A stretch of DNA of 54,515 bases from Ascidiaceihabitans sp. (GCA_028388995.1 JAOEQC010000004.1:1-54515), one strand, 5' to 3'. Positions 1-8,477 are shown, numbered from the stretch's first letter. Translations and numbers: made by a program. Notes: a model not told the origin generated them from the sequence alone.

Positions 1-306
1 CCTAAATTGGGCAGAGGCAAAATGGTGGCAGCATCGGAACTTTTGATCGATACAGGCGCAACAGCATTTAAAAACGGGGACTTGGACGCCGTGGTCTTCC
101 ACTCTCCAATCCTTGTCCATTACGTTCTGACGGATGGTGCGGCATTCGGCCAACTCGCAGCTCCAACATTCCAGTACGAAAGCGATGGCACCGCACTGCC
201 TTCCGACAGCAAATGGATCGAACCAATTAACCAATCGATTTTAAAATTCCGCGAAGATGGTACCTACGCAGAAATCTATCTGAAATGGTTTGGCGAAAGC
301 CCGTAA
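1..306 (+). CDS. Family 3 extracellular solute-binding protein, C-terminal part
   Basis: The reading frame is open from the first base of the window, so this is the C-terminal ~101 residues of a gene that starts outside. It resembles the last lobe of family 3 periplasmic solute-binding proteins. The stretch DAVVFHSPILVHYVL matches the segment just before the hinge return strand, and the end, with KFREDGTYAEIYLKWFG, is the usual closing helix of amino-acid-type binding proteins. The protein would deliver a small polar solute to an ABC permease in the inner membrane, or act as a fused sensor domain. Neither partner nor signal peptide is visible, so the substrate cannot be named. It converges with the next gene, the two stops lying only 3 bases apart. 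A homologous domain in a ligand-gated channel or histidine kinase is possible. Confidence 0.6.
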   Translation, partial: PKLGRGKMVAASELLIDTGATAFKNGDLDAVVFHSPILVHYVLTDGAAFGQLAAPTFQYESDGTALPSDSKWIEPINQSILKFREDGTYAEIYLKWFGESP

Positions 307-309
307 AGG

Positions 310-627
310 TTAATCGAAGAACGGCGTCATTTGCGCAATAATAACCGAATTCTCTTCCAAGGCACGTTGCATCAACTCGCGTTCACCTTCTTCGATCTCG
401 TGACCTTCGGCTTCGCGTTCTTCCAACGTGCCATAGCCTGAGACATCCAAAGGGGCGGTGTCCGCTTGCTTAAGGATCGCAACCGTTTCACGAACCGCTT
501 CAGCCTCGTCCACACCACTGGCAAAACACATCAATGCGGCACCGGTCGCCTTCTTTGGAAGACCATCGCCCTCTTTGCGGCCAATCTCGACCAAGAGTGT
601 GTAAACTTTTTGCTTTGACCCAGCCAT
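310..627 (-). CDS. Conserved hypothetical protein, 105 aa
   Basis: A 105-residue soluble protein with no signal peptide or membrane segment. It starts MAGSKQKVYTLLVEIGRKEG and is acidic in its second half, with a run rich in Glu (residues ~70-90). The N-terminal part reads as a short alpha/beta fold and the rest as helix. I do not recognise a named family. It lies downstream of dapD on the same strand, but a strong terminator (685-715) separates them, so it probably has its own promoter in the ~60 bases before the start. The ATG at 627 is preceded by a GGA-containing stretch. The codon use matches the core genes around it and the frame is intact, so it is probably a real chromosomal gene and not part of the island. 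Confidence 0.7.
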   Translation of the reverse strand: MAGSKQKVYTLLVEIGRKEGDGLPKKATGAALMCFASGVDEAEAVRETVAILKQADTAPLDVSGYGTLEEREAEGHEIEEGERELMQRALEENSVIIAQMTPFFD

Positions 628-684
628 TGTGCCGATCCTTTGTTGTGTCGTTTTGGACTAACGTATTTATTGCGCAGCGCCCAC

Positions 685-715
685 AAAAAAGGGAAGAGGT
701 ATATCGCCCCTTCCC
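685..715 (-). terminator. Rho-independent terminator after dapD
   Basis: Read on the minus strand, a GGGAAGGGG arm pairs with CCTCTTCCC (one G-T pair) around a 7-base loop and is followed by six T. It lies 24 bases beyond the dapD stop and isolates dapD from the 105-residue gene. Confidence 0.85.
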
Positions 716-738
716 CTCTTTAGAGTTGAGTGCAGTAC

Positions 739-1566
739 TTAGTCGCGCAGCAGCTCGTTGATCGAAGTTTTAGAACGTGTCTTTGCATCCACCTTCTTAA
801 CGATCACGGCACAGTACAGGTGCACACCGTTTTTAGACGGCATGGAACCCGCAACAACAACAGAGCCTGAAGGCACTTCACCGTAGAACACTTCACCCGT
901 CTCACGGTCCAAAATCTTGGTGGACTGACCGATAAATACGCCCATGCCCAAAACGGAACCTTCGCGCACAATGCAACCTTCAACAACTTCTGAACGCGCA
1001 CCAATGAAACAGTTATCTTCGATGATTGTTGGACCCGCTTGCATTGGTTCAAGAACACCACCGATGCCAACGCCGCCGGAAAGGTGCACATTTTTACCGA
1101 TTTGTGCGCATGAACCAACAGTCGCCCATGTATCTACCATTGTGCCTTCGTCGACATACGCGCCAAGGTTCACGAACGATGGCATCAAAACAACACCCGG
1201 TGCGATGAATGCAGATTTGCGCACAACACAATTTGGAACGGCGCGGAAACCGGCGGCCATCCACTCAGCTTCGCCCCAGCCTTTGAACTTGGAATCAACT
1301 TTATCCCACCAGCCGCTGCCCTGTGGGCCGCCGTCTTGCATTTCCATATCTTTGATGCGGAAGCCCAAAAGAACAGCTTTCTTAGCCCACTGATTTACGT
1401 GCCAGTCGCCATTTTCCTGACGCTCTGCAACGCGCAGTTTGCCGCTGTCTAGGGCAGAAAGCGTATCTTCAATTGCGTCACGCTGTTCGCCAGTTGTGGT
1501 AGGTGAAATAGTATCGCGAGCATCCCATGCGGATTCAATCGCGGATTCTAGCTGTGCATTTGACAT
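739..1566 (-). CDS. dapD: 2,3,4,5-tetrahydropyridine-2,6-dicarboxylate N-succinyltransferase
   Basis: DapD transfers succinyl from succinyl-CoA to tetrahydrodipicolinate in the succinylase branch of diaminopimelate and lysine synthesis, in the cytoplasm. The 275-residue length is usual for the family. After a helical N-terminal domain (~1-100) comes a left-handed beta helix built of hexapeptide repeats, visible as [20 protein letters not shown], then [20 protein letters not shown] and further turns to ~residue 240. The family's conserved run with [12 protein letters not shown] is present. The gene is followed by a strong terminator and is transcribed divergently from the LOG-type gene, with ~120 bases between them that should hold both promoters. 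No dapE is seen nearby. All family hallmarks are intact. Confidence 0.97.
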   Translation of the reverse strand: MSNAQLESAIESAWDARDTISPTTTGEQRDAIEDTLSALDSGKLRVAERQENGDWHVNQWAKKAVLLGFRIKDMEMQDGGPQGSGWWDKVDSKFKGWGEAEWMAAGFRAVPNCVVRKSAFIAPGVVLMPSFVNLGAYVDEGTMVDTWATVGSCAQIGKNVHLSGGVGIGGVLEPMQAGPTIIEDNCFIGARSEVVEGCIVREGSVLGMGVFIGQSTKILDRETGEVFYGEVPSGSVVVAGSMPSKNGVHLYCAVIVKKVDAKTRSKTSINELLRD

Positions 1567-1690
1567 GTCAGTTCCTCTGAAAATAAGTTGCAGCGCTTAG
1601 ACAACAATACTGTGAACAGTGCAATCATATCTGGGAAACTGAGTTCTTGCACGGTACCTCTTACGCAACCTGGATTTTTAAAGGATAGAA

Positions 1691-2536
1691 ATGATGAGCA
1701 AAGACCAAGCCAAGCCATTTCGCGATGCACACACGGACCGCGCCGCCACACAAGACGCGCCAGATACCCCACAAACACGGGCACCGGCATATAAACTGGC
1801 CTTTGCTGATGACGAATTTTTATGCCGTGACGAATTGCGCCCCGTGCGGCTACAACTTGAATTGCTCAAACCAGAATTGATGTTGGACGAAGCAGGCATC
1901 AACAGCACAATCGTTTTGTTTGGTGGTGCACGCATTCCAGAGCCGGCGAAAAAGGAAACAGCGCGGACCAAAGCGCTGGCTGACCTGTCGTCTTTTTATG
2001 ACGAAGCGCGCGAGTTTTCACGTCTGATGACACTAAAGTCCAAGGAAAGTGATGGCAAAGAAAACGTGATCGTCACCGGTGGTGGACCCGGCGTGATGGA
2101 GGCGGGCAACCGCGGTGCAATCGATGCGAACGGCGCATCAATTGGGCTGAACATCGTTCTGCCGTTCGAGCAGGCACCAAACGAATACGTCACGCCTGAA
2201 CTTTGCTTTAACTTCCACTACTTTGCGATCCGCAAGATGCACTTCTTGATGCGCGCACACGCAATCTGTGTTTTCCCCGGCGGCTTTGGCACGCTCGACG
2301 AAATGTTTGAGGCACTGACGCTTATTCAAACGGGCCGTATGCAACGCATACCGTTCTTGCTCTTCGGCAAAGCCTTCTGGGAAGGTATCATCAACTGGGA
2401 TGTGCTCGCGGATGCAGGCACGATCTCTGATGAGGATTTGGATCTGTTCCGCTTTGTCGACACAGCTGCAGAAGCAATGGATTTAATCGAGAATTGGGAA
2501 ACCAGCTCACGTCGCGAGGAAGTCCCCGGCCGCTAA
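1691..2536 (+). CDS. LOG family nucleotide 5'-monophosphate phosphoribohydrolase
   Basis: A 281-residue cytoplasmic protein of the TIGR00730 / LOG (lysine decarboxylase-like Rossmann) family. Members cleave the N-glycosidic bond of nucleoside 5'-monophosphates, including cytokinin ribotides; older annotations as lysine decarboxylase are wrong. Two family signatures are present: GGGPGVMEAGNRGA (residues ~118-131), which binds phosphate, and PGGFGTLDEMFEAL (~197-210), which holds the catalytic Glu. The ~90 residues before the Rossmann core are longer than in the short ~190-residue family members, as in the long-form subgroup. The start is one of two adjacent ATGs after an AAGGA-type ribosome site at ~1679. 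It is divergent from dapD. The natural substrate in this organism cannot be told from sequence. Confidence 0.88.
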   Translation: MMSKDQAKPFRDAHTDRAATQDAPDTPQTRAPAYKLAFADDEFLCRDELRPVRLQLELLKPELMLDEAGINSTIVLFGGARIPEPAKKETARTKALADLSSFYDEAREFSRLMTLKSKESDGKENVIVTGGGPGVMEAGNRGAIDANGASIGLNIVLPFEQAPNEYVTPELCFNFHYFAIRKMHFLMRAHAICVFPGGFGTLDEMFEALTLIQTGRMQRIPFLLFGKAFWEGIINWDVLADAGTISDEDLDLFRFVDTAAEAMDLIENWETSSRREEVPGR

Positions 2537-2561
2537 ACTTAGCCCACACTCAATTCATCGC

Positions 2562-2774
2562 TTAAGCAGCAATTTCGGCAGGCAAAGTGCAAACTTCAAC
2601 GTGGTGCGGTAGTGTTTCAAGCACATCGCCTGCGTTTGTTTCGCGAATGCTATAGCCGTAACCTGCCAAGCGGTGCTTCCACTTGCGTTTTGGCAATGCT
2701 TTTGTACGCTCACCGATAACAAGTTCGACAATCTTCGCTGTTGCAAATTGGTCTTGGTTTGAAAGAATGGACAT
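2562..2774 (-). CDS. Small conserved hypothetical protein, 70 aa
   Basis: A 70-residue basic protein starting MSILSNQDQFATAKIVELVI with a central motif rich in Lys, Arg and Trp (KALPKRKWKHRLAGYGYSI). No membrane segment or signal peptide is present. It reads as a real small gene: the frame has a good ATG preceded by an AGGAAG-like ribosome site (minus strand, ~2782), balanced composition and a compact end. It lies between the converging LOG gene and rlmN, in the same direction as rlmN but behind the rlmN terminator. I do not recognise its family and give no function. Confidence 0.6.
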   Translation of the reverse strand: MSILSNQDQFATAKIVELVIGERTKALPKRKWKHRLAGYGYSIRETNAGDVLETLPHHVEVCTLPAEIAA

Positions 2775-2864
2775 TGAAGCTTCCTGTTGTCTCTACAGGG
2801 ACCAATATTGTTTCCACAAGCGGCACCAATCATACGGAATTGAGGTCATTAAGGGGCGCTACTC

Positions 2865-2895
2865 AAAACAATGAGGCAAGTGCGCCACATTGTTT
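2865..2895 (-). terminator. Terminator-like hairpin after rlmN
   Basis: On the minus strand AAACAATG pairs with CATTGTTT, extended by an inner GGC/GCC pair around a 6-base loop, and ends in TTTT. It starts 19 bases beyond the rlmN stop. The T tract is short. Confidence 0.6.
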
Positions 2896-2913
2896 CAATT
2901 TTAGAAACAGTTA

Positions 2914-4098
2914 TTACGCTTCTAAACTCGCGTCTTCCGCTATCTGCTTGCGCGACTTACGTTCGCGTTGCGTCTCAGACTTAAGCTGACCACACGCTGC
3001 GAAAATATCCTCGCCACGCGGTGTGCGAATTGGGCTAGCATAACCAGCCTCATGAATAATATCCGCAAAGCGGTGAATACGGTTGCCCGACGAACGCTTG
3101 TACGGCGCACCAGGCCATTCATTGAAGGGGATCAGGTTGATCTTGGCCGGAATGCCTTCAATCAATTTCACCAAACGGTGCGCATCTTCGATGCTGTCAT
3201 TCACGCCGTCCAGCATAACGTATTCAAACGTAATACGCTCGGAATTGGAAACCTTCGGATAGGCACGCAATGCTTCCAACAATGTTTCAATGTTCCAGCG
3301 TTTGTTGATCGGCACCAAATTATCGCGCACTTCGTCTGTCGTCGCGTGGAAGGACACTGCCAACAAGCAACCAATTTCTTCCGCGGTACGCGCAATCTCT
3401 GGAACAACGCCAGAGGTCGACAATGTAATACGACGGCGCGACAGCTGGATCCCTTCAGGGTCCATCGCGATCTTCATCGCGTCACGTACGTTCTCAAAGT
3501 TATACAGCGGCTCACCCATACCCATCAGAACGATGTTGGATAATTTGCGCGCCTCATAAGTACGGGTGCCATGCTCTGGCCACTCGTCCAAATCATCACG
3601 CGCCAACATAACTTGGCCAATGATTTCGCCTGCCGTAAGGTTACGCACCAACTTCTGTGTACCCGTGTGGCAGAATGAACAGGTCAGCGTGCAACCAACT
3701 TGGCTCGAGATACACAGCGTGCCACGATCAGCTTCGGGGATGTAAACCACCTCAACCTCATGACCTCCTGCGATACGGACAAGATACTTACGTGTTCCAT
3801 CCGTGCTGACTTGTTTGTTCACAACTTCAGGAACAGCGATCACAAACTTCTCTGCCAACTCAGCGCGGAAATCCTTGGACAGGTTTGTCATCTCAGCAAA
3901 GTCGCGCACGCCCCACTGATAGATCCACTGCCAAATTTGACCCACACGCATCTTGGCCTGCTTTTCCTTTGTCCCGTGTTCGATCAACAGCTCGCGCATC
4001 GCATCGCGTGAAAGTCCTACCAAATTGATAGGGCCATCCGGCATCTTGCGAGGGATCGTAATCAGGTCTTGGGTAATCGGCGCGCTGGGAGCAGACAT
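2914..4098 (-). CDS. rlmN: 23S rRNA (adenine-2503-C2)/tRNA (adenine-37-C2) methyltransferase
   Basis: RlmN is a radical-SAM enzyme that methylates C2 of A2503 in 23S rRNA and A37 of some tRNAs. The cluster-binding motif CTLTCSFC (C-x3-C-x2-C) and the SAM-binding GMGEP (in [11 protein letters not shown]) are clear. The two catalytic cysteines are also present: one near the C terminus in DIFAACGQL and the others within the cluster region. The N-terminal accessory helical domain (~1-100) and the central barrel are complete. I chose the ATG at 4098 ([10 protein letters not shown]) because a GGAT lies at good spacing before it; an ATG three codons earlier (4107) is too close to that site. The basic C-terminal tail ([12 protein letters not shown]) extends past the catalytic region. 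It is a single-gene unit, followed by its own hairpin terminator. Confidence 0.97.
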   Translation of the reverse strand: MSAPSAPITQDLITIPRKMPDGPINLVGLSRDAMRELLIEHGTKEKQAKMRVGQIWQWIYQWGVRDFAEMTNLSKDFRAELAEKFVIAVPEVVNKQVSTDGTRKYLVRIAGGHEVEVVYIPEADRGTLCISSQVGCTLTCSFCHTGTQKLVRNLTAGEIIGQVMLARDDLDEWPEHGTRTYEARKLSNIVLMGMGEPLYNFENVRDAMKIAMDPEGIQLSRRRITLSTSGVVPEIARTAEEIGCLLAVSFHATTDEVRDNLVPINKRWNIETLLEALRAYPKVSNSERITFEYVMLDGVNDSIEDAHRLVKLIEGIPAKINLIPFNEWPGAPYKRSSGNRIHRFADIIHEAGYASPIRTPRGEDIFAACGQLKSETQRERKSRKQIAEDASLEA

Positions 4099-4173
4099 GT
4101 TGTTCATCCAATATGGGTTAGATGCCGCTCTATATAGGAATGTCGGCCAGTATCAAAATGTTTCGACAGAGCA

Positions 4174-4205
4174 AGAAAAAACGCGACCCCCGGGAGGAGC
4201 CGCGT
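4174..4205 (-). terminator. Rho-independent terminator after the IalB family gene
   Basis: On the minus strand an ACGCG arm pairs with CGCGT, with further G-C pairs inside, followed by TTTTTTCTT. It begins 21 bases beyond the stop of the IalB family gene. Confidence 0.75.
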
Positions 4206-4226
4206 CTGACTGTCAAAAGCTGCGCA

Positions 4227-4757
4227 TTAACCGCCGCAGCGTTTTTCTGCATCCTCGATAGCGGCGGTAAAGCCAAGCAGTGAAAACGTATCTTTGGTCA
4301 CTGTGCCACGACCAGAAACACCCGTAACTATGGCATTTGCACCGCGCTTCATCGCTGTCACCATTTTGGCGTCATCTGATGCGCTTGCAGGCCAGGCCCA
4401 CTCGCCTTCAGTGAACATGTCAAATTCATTGCCACTGATATTCACGTTGACTGTGCTACCACTTGCAAATGGATATCCGCCAGTAAACGCGATTTGACCT
4501 TTGGCACTTTCGCTTGGGCGATAAAACACCATCAGCAAAATCTGGCTGCGCGTGGCGGCGACGACCCGCCCATCACGTGAATTTACGGTCTCTTCAGGTG
4601 CGGATACGCTCCAGCACTCTGTTGGATTGTCTTCAACGAAAACACTCCATTTGGTCTTTTGTGCGACACGATTTTTGCTTTGGCTTTGCGCCATGGCACC
4701 GGATGCCACTAGAGAACTCACACAAAGTAGTGCAGCAAAAGTTGTTTTAATTCCCAT
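4227..4757 (-). CDS. Invasion-associated locus B (IalB) family protein
   Basis: A 176-residue exported protein. It has a classic Sec signal peptide (MGIKTTFAALLCVSSLVASGAMAQS, given here only as a whole of residues 1-25, cleavage after AMA). The mature part carries features of the IalB family: a W-x-V-F start (TKWSVF), a conserved Cys in the NPTECWSVSAPEE region, beta strands with QILLMVFYRP, and a closing Cys in DAEKRCGG; the two cysteines may form a disulphide. IalB proteins are periplasmic and widespread in alphaproteobacteria. The name comes from Bartonella and does not imply virulence here. The gene has its own terminator and is divergent from the asparaginase-like gene. Molecular function is not established. 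Confidence 0.85.
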   Translation of the reverse strand: MGIKTTFAALLCVSSLVASGAMAQSQSKNRVAQKTKWSVFVEDNPTECWSVSAPEETVNSRDGRVVAATRSQILLMVFYRPSESAKGQIAFTGGYPFASGSTVNVNISGNEFDMFTEGEWAWPASASDDAKMVTAMKRGANAIVTGVSGRGTVTKDTFSLLGFTAAIEDAEKRCGG

Positions 4758-4932
4758 TTGTCCAGCCTCCAGACTGTCCTAAACCTCAATTTTCAGATCG
4801 CTGCCCATGGTTCTTTTTGCGACCACACTCTTGTCAGCGTCCGTATTCTTCTCGACAAGAAGCATATTAGCTCGAAACTAGCGAGTTGCGAAAGCCTGAT
4901 TGGCAGGTTTTCGCGCAGTTGTGAGGGAAATT

Positions 4933-5913
4933 ATGACAAATTCAGCACCAATGACCGAAATTTGGCGCGGTCCGTTTCTTGAAAGCGTCCATTCTGGGCA
5001 TGCAGTGGTCTGCGATGACACTGGGCAAATCGTTCACGCATGGGGTGATCCGGACGCAGTTGTGCTCCCACGGTCCTCCTCAAAGATGATCCAAGCACTG
5101 CCATTGATCCGTTCAGGTGCTGCCGACGCACATGGGTTAACTACCCCACAGTTCGCCCTCTCTTGCGCCTCTCACCAAGGGGCCGCCATCCACACAGACC
5201 CCGTTTCCAAATGGCTGGAACAACTGGGGCTCAGCGATGATGACTTCCGCTGCGGTCCGCAAGCACCCAGCGACAAAGATGCCCGCGACGGGCTGATCCG
5301 CGCACATGAAACGCCTTGCCAAATGCACAACAACTGCTCTGGCAAACACACTGGGTTCCTGACGCTCACCAAACATCTCAAAGCGGGGTCCGAGTACATC
5401 GACCCAACTCACCCAGTTCAAGTCGCTTGCCTAGAGGCATTCGAAGAAGCAACACAACTCACCAGCCCAGGCTATGGTATCGATGGCTGTGGCGCGCCGA
5501 ACTACGCAACAACTGTTCACGGAATGGCACGTGCAATGGCAACATTCGCGGCCGCCCCAGCCGAAAGCGCCGAAGAACGCTTGCGGTCAGCAATGATGCT
5601 GCACCCAGAATTGGTCGCGGGTGAAGGACGGGCTTGTACCAACCTGATGCGTGCAATGGGAGGCAAGGTCGCTGTCAAAACAGGGGCTGAGGCATTCTTT
5701 ATCGCCATCATTCCAGAATTGAAAATGGGCGTTGCGCTCAAGATCACCGACGGAACAACTCGCGCAGCAGAATGCGCAATCGCTGCGATCCTCGTAAAAC
5801 TTGGTGTGCTTGATGCAGAGCACCCCGAAACGATGAAGTACCTCAACGCGCCAATCCGCAACTGGGTTGGCACGCGCACAGGCACCCAACGCGCCGCACC
5901 TCAGCTTATCTAA
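4933..5913 (+). CDS. Asparaginase (Rhizobium etli type-II-like, thermolabile family)
   Basis: A 326-residue cytoplasmic protein of the asparaginase II family (PF06089) first described in Rhizobium etli and unrelated to the classical bacterial L-asparaginases. Family marks include LPRSSSKMIQALPLI (a Ser-x-x-Lys, beta-lactamase-like catalytic pair), SCASHQG, HNNCSGKHTGFL and GIDGCGAPNYA, and late in the protein VKTGAEAFFIAIIPE. The predicted reaction is hydrolysis of L-asparagine to aspartate and ammonia. I chose the ATG at 4933 because GAGGGA lies 5 bases before it; an in-frame upstream start at 4900 has no ribosome site and adds 11 unlikely residues. It converges on serB. Substrate specificity is inferred from the family only. 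Confidence 0.88.
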   Translation: MTNSAPMTEIWRGPFLESVHSGHAVVCDDTGQIVHAWGDPDAVVLPRSSSKMIQALPLIRSGAADAHGLTTPQFALSCASHQGAAIHTDPVSKWLEQLGLSDDDFRCGPQAPSDKDARDGLIRAHETPCQMHNNCSGKHTGFLTLTKHLKAGSEYIDPTHPVQVACLEAFEEATQLTSPGYGIDGCGAPNYATTVHGMARAMATFAAAPAESAEERLRSAMMLHPELVAGEGRACTNLMRAMGGKVAVKTGAEAFFIAIIPELKMGVALKITDGTTRAAECAIAAILVKLGVLDAEHPETMKYLNAPIRNWVGTRTGTQRAAPQLI

Positions 5914-5949
5914 CCCACAGATCTATCTGACCAAATAAATTCTGTGGTT

Positions 5950-5964
5950 TGGGGCAAAGCCCCA
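5950..5964. terminator. Short perfect hairpin between converging genes
   Basis: TGGGGC pairs with GCCCCA around a 3-base loop, in the 59 bases between the asparaginase-like gene and serB. A second inverted pair (CCACAG / CTGTGG, 5915-5948) encloses the preceding bases. There is no T tract on either strand, so a bidirectional terminator role is uncertain. Confidence 0.4.
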
Positions 5965-5972
5965 TTCAAAAA

Positions 5973-6854
5973 TCAATTCAGCGCGACAAACTCGTCGCGC
6001 GAATACCCCTGAATATACAACAACGCCGTCAGATCGCCGTGATTGATGCGTACATTGCACTCGGCAGCGACACTTGGCTTGGCGTGCAACGCCACACCAG
6101 TACCAGCGCGGTGCAACATGCCAAGATCATTGGCACCATCACCCACAGCCATGACGTCCTCTTCTGAAATACCCAAGCGCACAGTGATCTGTTCCAGCGC
6201 GTCGATCTTGGCTTGCTTACCAAGGATCGGCATACCCACGTCACCTGTCAAAACGCCACCCTCAACGATCAAAGTGTTGGCGCGGTTCTCATCAAAGCCG
6301 AGCTTGGCAGCCACTGATTGAGTAAAAGCAGTGAACCCACCAGACACCAATGCCGCGTGACCACCATGGGCTTTCATCGTAGCAAGCAAAGTCGCGCCAC
6401 CGGGCCTCAAGGTGATGCGTGTTTCCAAAACCGTCTGGATCATATCAGCGCTTAGACCTTTCAACAGGCCCACGCGCTCACGCAATGCACCGTCAAAATC
6501 CAACTCACCGTTCATGGCGCGCGCGGTAATATCTTTCACACGCTCGCCCACTCCAGCCTCTTCGGCCAGTTCATCAATACATTCTTGCTGGATCATTGTG
6601 CTGTCCATATCAGCCAACAACATCTTCTTGCGACGCCCCACAACAGGCTGAACAATCAAATCGACAGACATCTTTTGCAGATCTGCCCAAACGTCCCAGC
6701 CGTTTGCTGGAATTTCAGCCAATGCAAACTCTGCCGCTTCATCCAGTGCCAACCAGATAGCATCGCCACCACCCCATGCATTACGAAATGATTCCACCAA
6801 AGCAGGTTCAAGGCTGGGATTCTGTGGAGAGGTGAGCAAAGTGCAAATATACAT
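5973..6854 (-). CDS. serB: Phosphoserine phosphatase
   Basis: SerB does the last step of serine synthesis, removing phosphate from O-phosphoserine. The 293-residue protein has an N-terminal ACT-like region (~1-75) and a HAD phosphatase core. Motif I is DMDSTMIQQE (~residues 83-92) with the nucleophile Asp, followed by the family run ECIDELAEEAG. Motif II is LVSGGFTAF, and motifs III/IV are seen in KQAKIDAL and MAVGDGANDLGML. The start ATG at 6854 gives MYICTLLTS. Its usual partners in this group, serC and serA, would lie just to its right in divergent orientation. Here they are about 31 kb away, past the accessory island, while the leader-like RNA that belongs to serC remains beside serB at 6934-6990. 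Confidence 0.96.
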   Translation of the reverse strand: MYICTLLTSPQNPSLEPALVESFRNAWGGGDAIWLALDEAAEFALAEIPANGWDVWADLQKMSVDLIVQPVVGRRKKMLLADMDSTMIQQECIDELAEEAGVGERVKDITARAMNGELDFDGALRERVGLLKGLSADMIQTVLETRITLRPGGATLLATMKAHGGHAALVSGGFTAFTQSVAAKLGFDENRANTLIVEGGVLTGDVGMPILGKQAKIDALEQITVRLGISEEDVMAVGDGANDLGMLHRAGTGVALHAKPSVAAECNVRINHGDLTALLYIQGYSRDEFVALN

Positions 6855-6933
6855 AAAAAAGTTTCCGATTTACGTCATTGATATCGCAAAAAGCCGATAA
6901 GAGTAAGTTCTAACTGCGTCTTCACTGTTGTAC

Positions 6934-6990
6934 CAGTCCGAATCCCCGACTATGGCCGATGATGAGACAGCCTTCTCCAACGAAGGGAGC
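6934..6990 (+). ncRNA. Orphan serC-leader-like RNA at the left island edge
   Basis: This stretch has the same layout as the leader in front of serC at 38351-38412: an AGTCCG-type 5' arm closed by GAGAC, three bases or fewer of spacer, then a second hairpin CCTTC / GAAGG with a 6-base loop ending CCAAC. The run CCAACGAAGGG is identical in both. The serC motif is a described cis-regulatory RNA candidate of Rhodobacterales. Here no serC follows: after the second hairpin come island sequence and a recombinase fragment, and there is no ribosome site like that of serC. I infer that this is the original serC leader position, cut off from its gene by the island. Confidence 0.55.
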
Positions 6991-7052
6991 AAGTAATTGT
7001 TATGTTTAATCTTATAATAGCTACGTGTCTAATAGGCACTTTCATTTTATGT

Positions 7053-7262
7053 CTATTTTGTACCAAAAATCACATCCACGTCGGTCGGATCGTACATAGC
7101 ATGGGCATAGAATTTCATAACTGTTCCAACGTCTTTCCAGCCGCCGTGTATGGCGACAAACTTAGGGCGAATACCTGCTTGAAGCATTGAAGTTACGAAA
7201 CTGTGGCGGAGACAGTGGGGTGACAGTTTTTCTATGCCCTCGCGCTCAATGACGTTGCTCAA
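7053..7262 (-). pseudogene. Tyrosine recombinase, C-terminal fragment
   Basis: About 69 residues from the end of a phage-type integrase. The catalytic box CLRHSFVTSMLQAG (Arg and His of HxLRH type), HGGWKDVGTVMKFYAHA (second His/Trp and the Tyr nucleophile region) and a short tail are clear. A stop lies four codons before the first usable start, and the arm-binding and N-terminal catalytic parts are absent, so this cannot be a working integrase. It is the first recognisable element inside the left island edge, about 60 bases from the orphan leader, and points towards it, as an island integrase next to its attachment site would. The homology breaks off at ~7265, where a different recombinase fragment begins on the other strand. 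Confidence 0.75.
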
Positions 7263-7286
7263 GACCTGTCACACACTTTCACCAGA

Positions 7287-7874
7287 AGCATATTCAAACA
7301 CCTGGCAGTACTCTATAAACAAATAAACCTGCTTCATGCCAATTCACTCAAAGAACAGTTTTTGGACGTAGCAGAAGCTGGTCGATTGCGAGACTATGTG
7401 AAGTTACATTACAGAGATGCTGTGTTTTTGTTGATTGGCTTTTTGATGTACGAGGGCGCGCGTCGGCATGAAGTGTTTACAGCTGAGTGGCAGCACATCA
7501 ACTTAGAGCGCAACAGCTGGTACGTGCCAGTTACAAAGAATTGCAAGCCACGTTATGTGATGCTCAACCGCAGAGCTGTTCAGATAATCGAATACTCTAT
7601 ACTACTACAAAACCAGCAGTACATCCACAAACCACAATGGCTGTTCATCAACCCACATACACACAAACCTTATCGCTGTATGTTCAACAAATGGAGCCGT
7701 ATTCGCGCAGAGTTGGGTTTGGATGATGTGCGCGTACACGATTTGCGGCACAGCTTCGCAAGCACACTGGCGAACAATGGCGCTACGCTCTACGAAGTAC
7801 AAAAGCTATTGGGGCATTCACGTTCTGCAACAACAGAGCGTTATGCACATCTCGCCAATCACCGACTGCAGTAA
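7287..7874 (+). pseudogene. Tyrosine recombinase, catalytic-domain fragment
   Basis: A 196-codon open stretch with a complete catalytic domain: the first Arg in YEGARRHEVFTAEW, the beta strands, the second box VHDLRHSFASTLANNG, LGHSRSATTERYAHL with the last His and the Tyr nucleophile, then a stop. The family likeness extends upstream of the first usable TTG (7362), in frame, to about 7287, but the N-terminal arm/core-binding domain is missing. I therefore treat it as a truncated integrase. All five catalytic residues (R, K region, H, R, H, Y) can be seen, so a catalytic-domain-only protein is not excluded. It abuts the opposite-strand fragment at ~7265; the join looks like a recombination scar. 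Confidence 0.7.
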
Positions 7875-7934
7875 GCTGCTAGTTTGATAGACAAGGTTTG
7901 TCAGTGGCTGTTTGCTTGTTCATCTATGAACATC

Positions 7935-8201
7935 TTAATAATGGAAACGGAGCTGTGCTATCTCCAAACATTGTGCATCGCCACTGCCAGTAACTCGGTA
8001 CACCATCCTATCCTCACGTAAGATACGCCGAGACCACCAACCATTCAGATCACTTCGCAAAGGTTCAGGTTTCCCAACACCTGTAAATGGCGTCCTCGTG
8101 GATTTTTTGATTAACTCATTTATTCGAGCATGGACTTTAGGGTTGTTGCTTAACCAAAACTGATAATCTTCTCAGGCAGTTGACGAGAAAACTAGCTTCA
8201 A
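7935..8201 (-). pseudogene. yoeB: YoeB-type mRNA interferase toxin with in-frame TGA
   Basis: An 88-codon frame that overlaps the antitoxin stop (start TTG in GATTGAAG) and reads through as a YoeB toxin: KLVFSSTA, then stop, then EDYQFWLSNNPKVHARINEL, KSTRTPFTGVGKPEPLR, LNGWWSRRI, LREDRMVYRV and the C-terminal LRFHY. The catalytic set of YoeB (Glu in the middle, Arg, His and Tyr at the end) is intact. The stop is a TGA at 8172-8174, exactly where the family has a near-invariant Trp (STAWEDY), so it is a single-base TGG to TGA change. YoeB cleaves mRNA in the ribosomal A site. This copy should make only a nonapeptide unless TGA is read through. It is not marked by an uninterrupted frame and is easily missed. 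Confidence 0.85.
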
Positions 8202-8449
8202 TCTTCTAACTCACGCTCTTGCCCATCGCTCGCTTCGAGCTCTGCAATAGAACTACGCAGTCGTGCTGCGTTCACTGGCGTCGACAAAAGATGCAGCGTT
8301 TCGTTAATCTCGTTCCACGCATCCAAAGATACAACAACCACAGCCTCGCCTTTTTTCCGCGTCACGACTACTTCTTGCCCATCCACTATTGCTCGATCCA
8401 TCACACTTTTTAACTGCGCTCTGGCATCTGTATACGTCATCACGTCCAC
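8198..8449 (-). CDS. yefM: YefM/Phd family antitoxin
   Basis: An 83-residue antitoxin of the Phd/YefM fold: MTYTDARAQLKSVMDRAI forms the N-terminal DNA-binding dimer strand and helix, VVVTRKKGEAVVVVSLDAWNE is the family core, and LLSTPVNAARLRSSIAELEA plus an acidic tail is the toxin-binding end. It represses its own promoter together with YoeB. A GTG at 8449 has GGGAGA at the right spacing; the ATG at 8440 is an alternative start. The stop overlaps the TTG start of yoeB, giving tight coupling. The antitoxin frame is intact although the toxin is broken, and the operator upstream looks intact, so it may still be made as an orphan that neutralises related toxins. Confidence 0.88.
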   Translation of the reverse strand: MDVMTYTDARAQLKSVMDRAIVDGQEVVVTRKKGEAVVVVSLDAWNEINETLHLLSTPVNAARLRSSIAELEASDGQERELED

Positions 8450-8477
8450 GACTATCTCCCGTCTATAATCCTATTTA

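Noticed and set aside
2968-3543. 191-codon open frame opposite rlmN
   Set aside because: Shadow of a strongly conserved gene on the other strand; no ribosome site.
6855-7002. tRNA gene as island attachment site
   Set aside because: No cloverleaf or 3' tRNA end can be drawn at either island edge; the serC leader hairpin is the only shared sequence.
7002-7190. Short open frame following the orphan serC-type leader
   Set aside because: It starts soon after the leader, but it overlaps a recombinase fragment on the other strand, shows no likeness to SerC and has no ribosome site.
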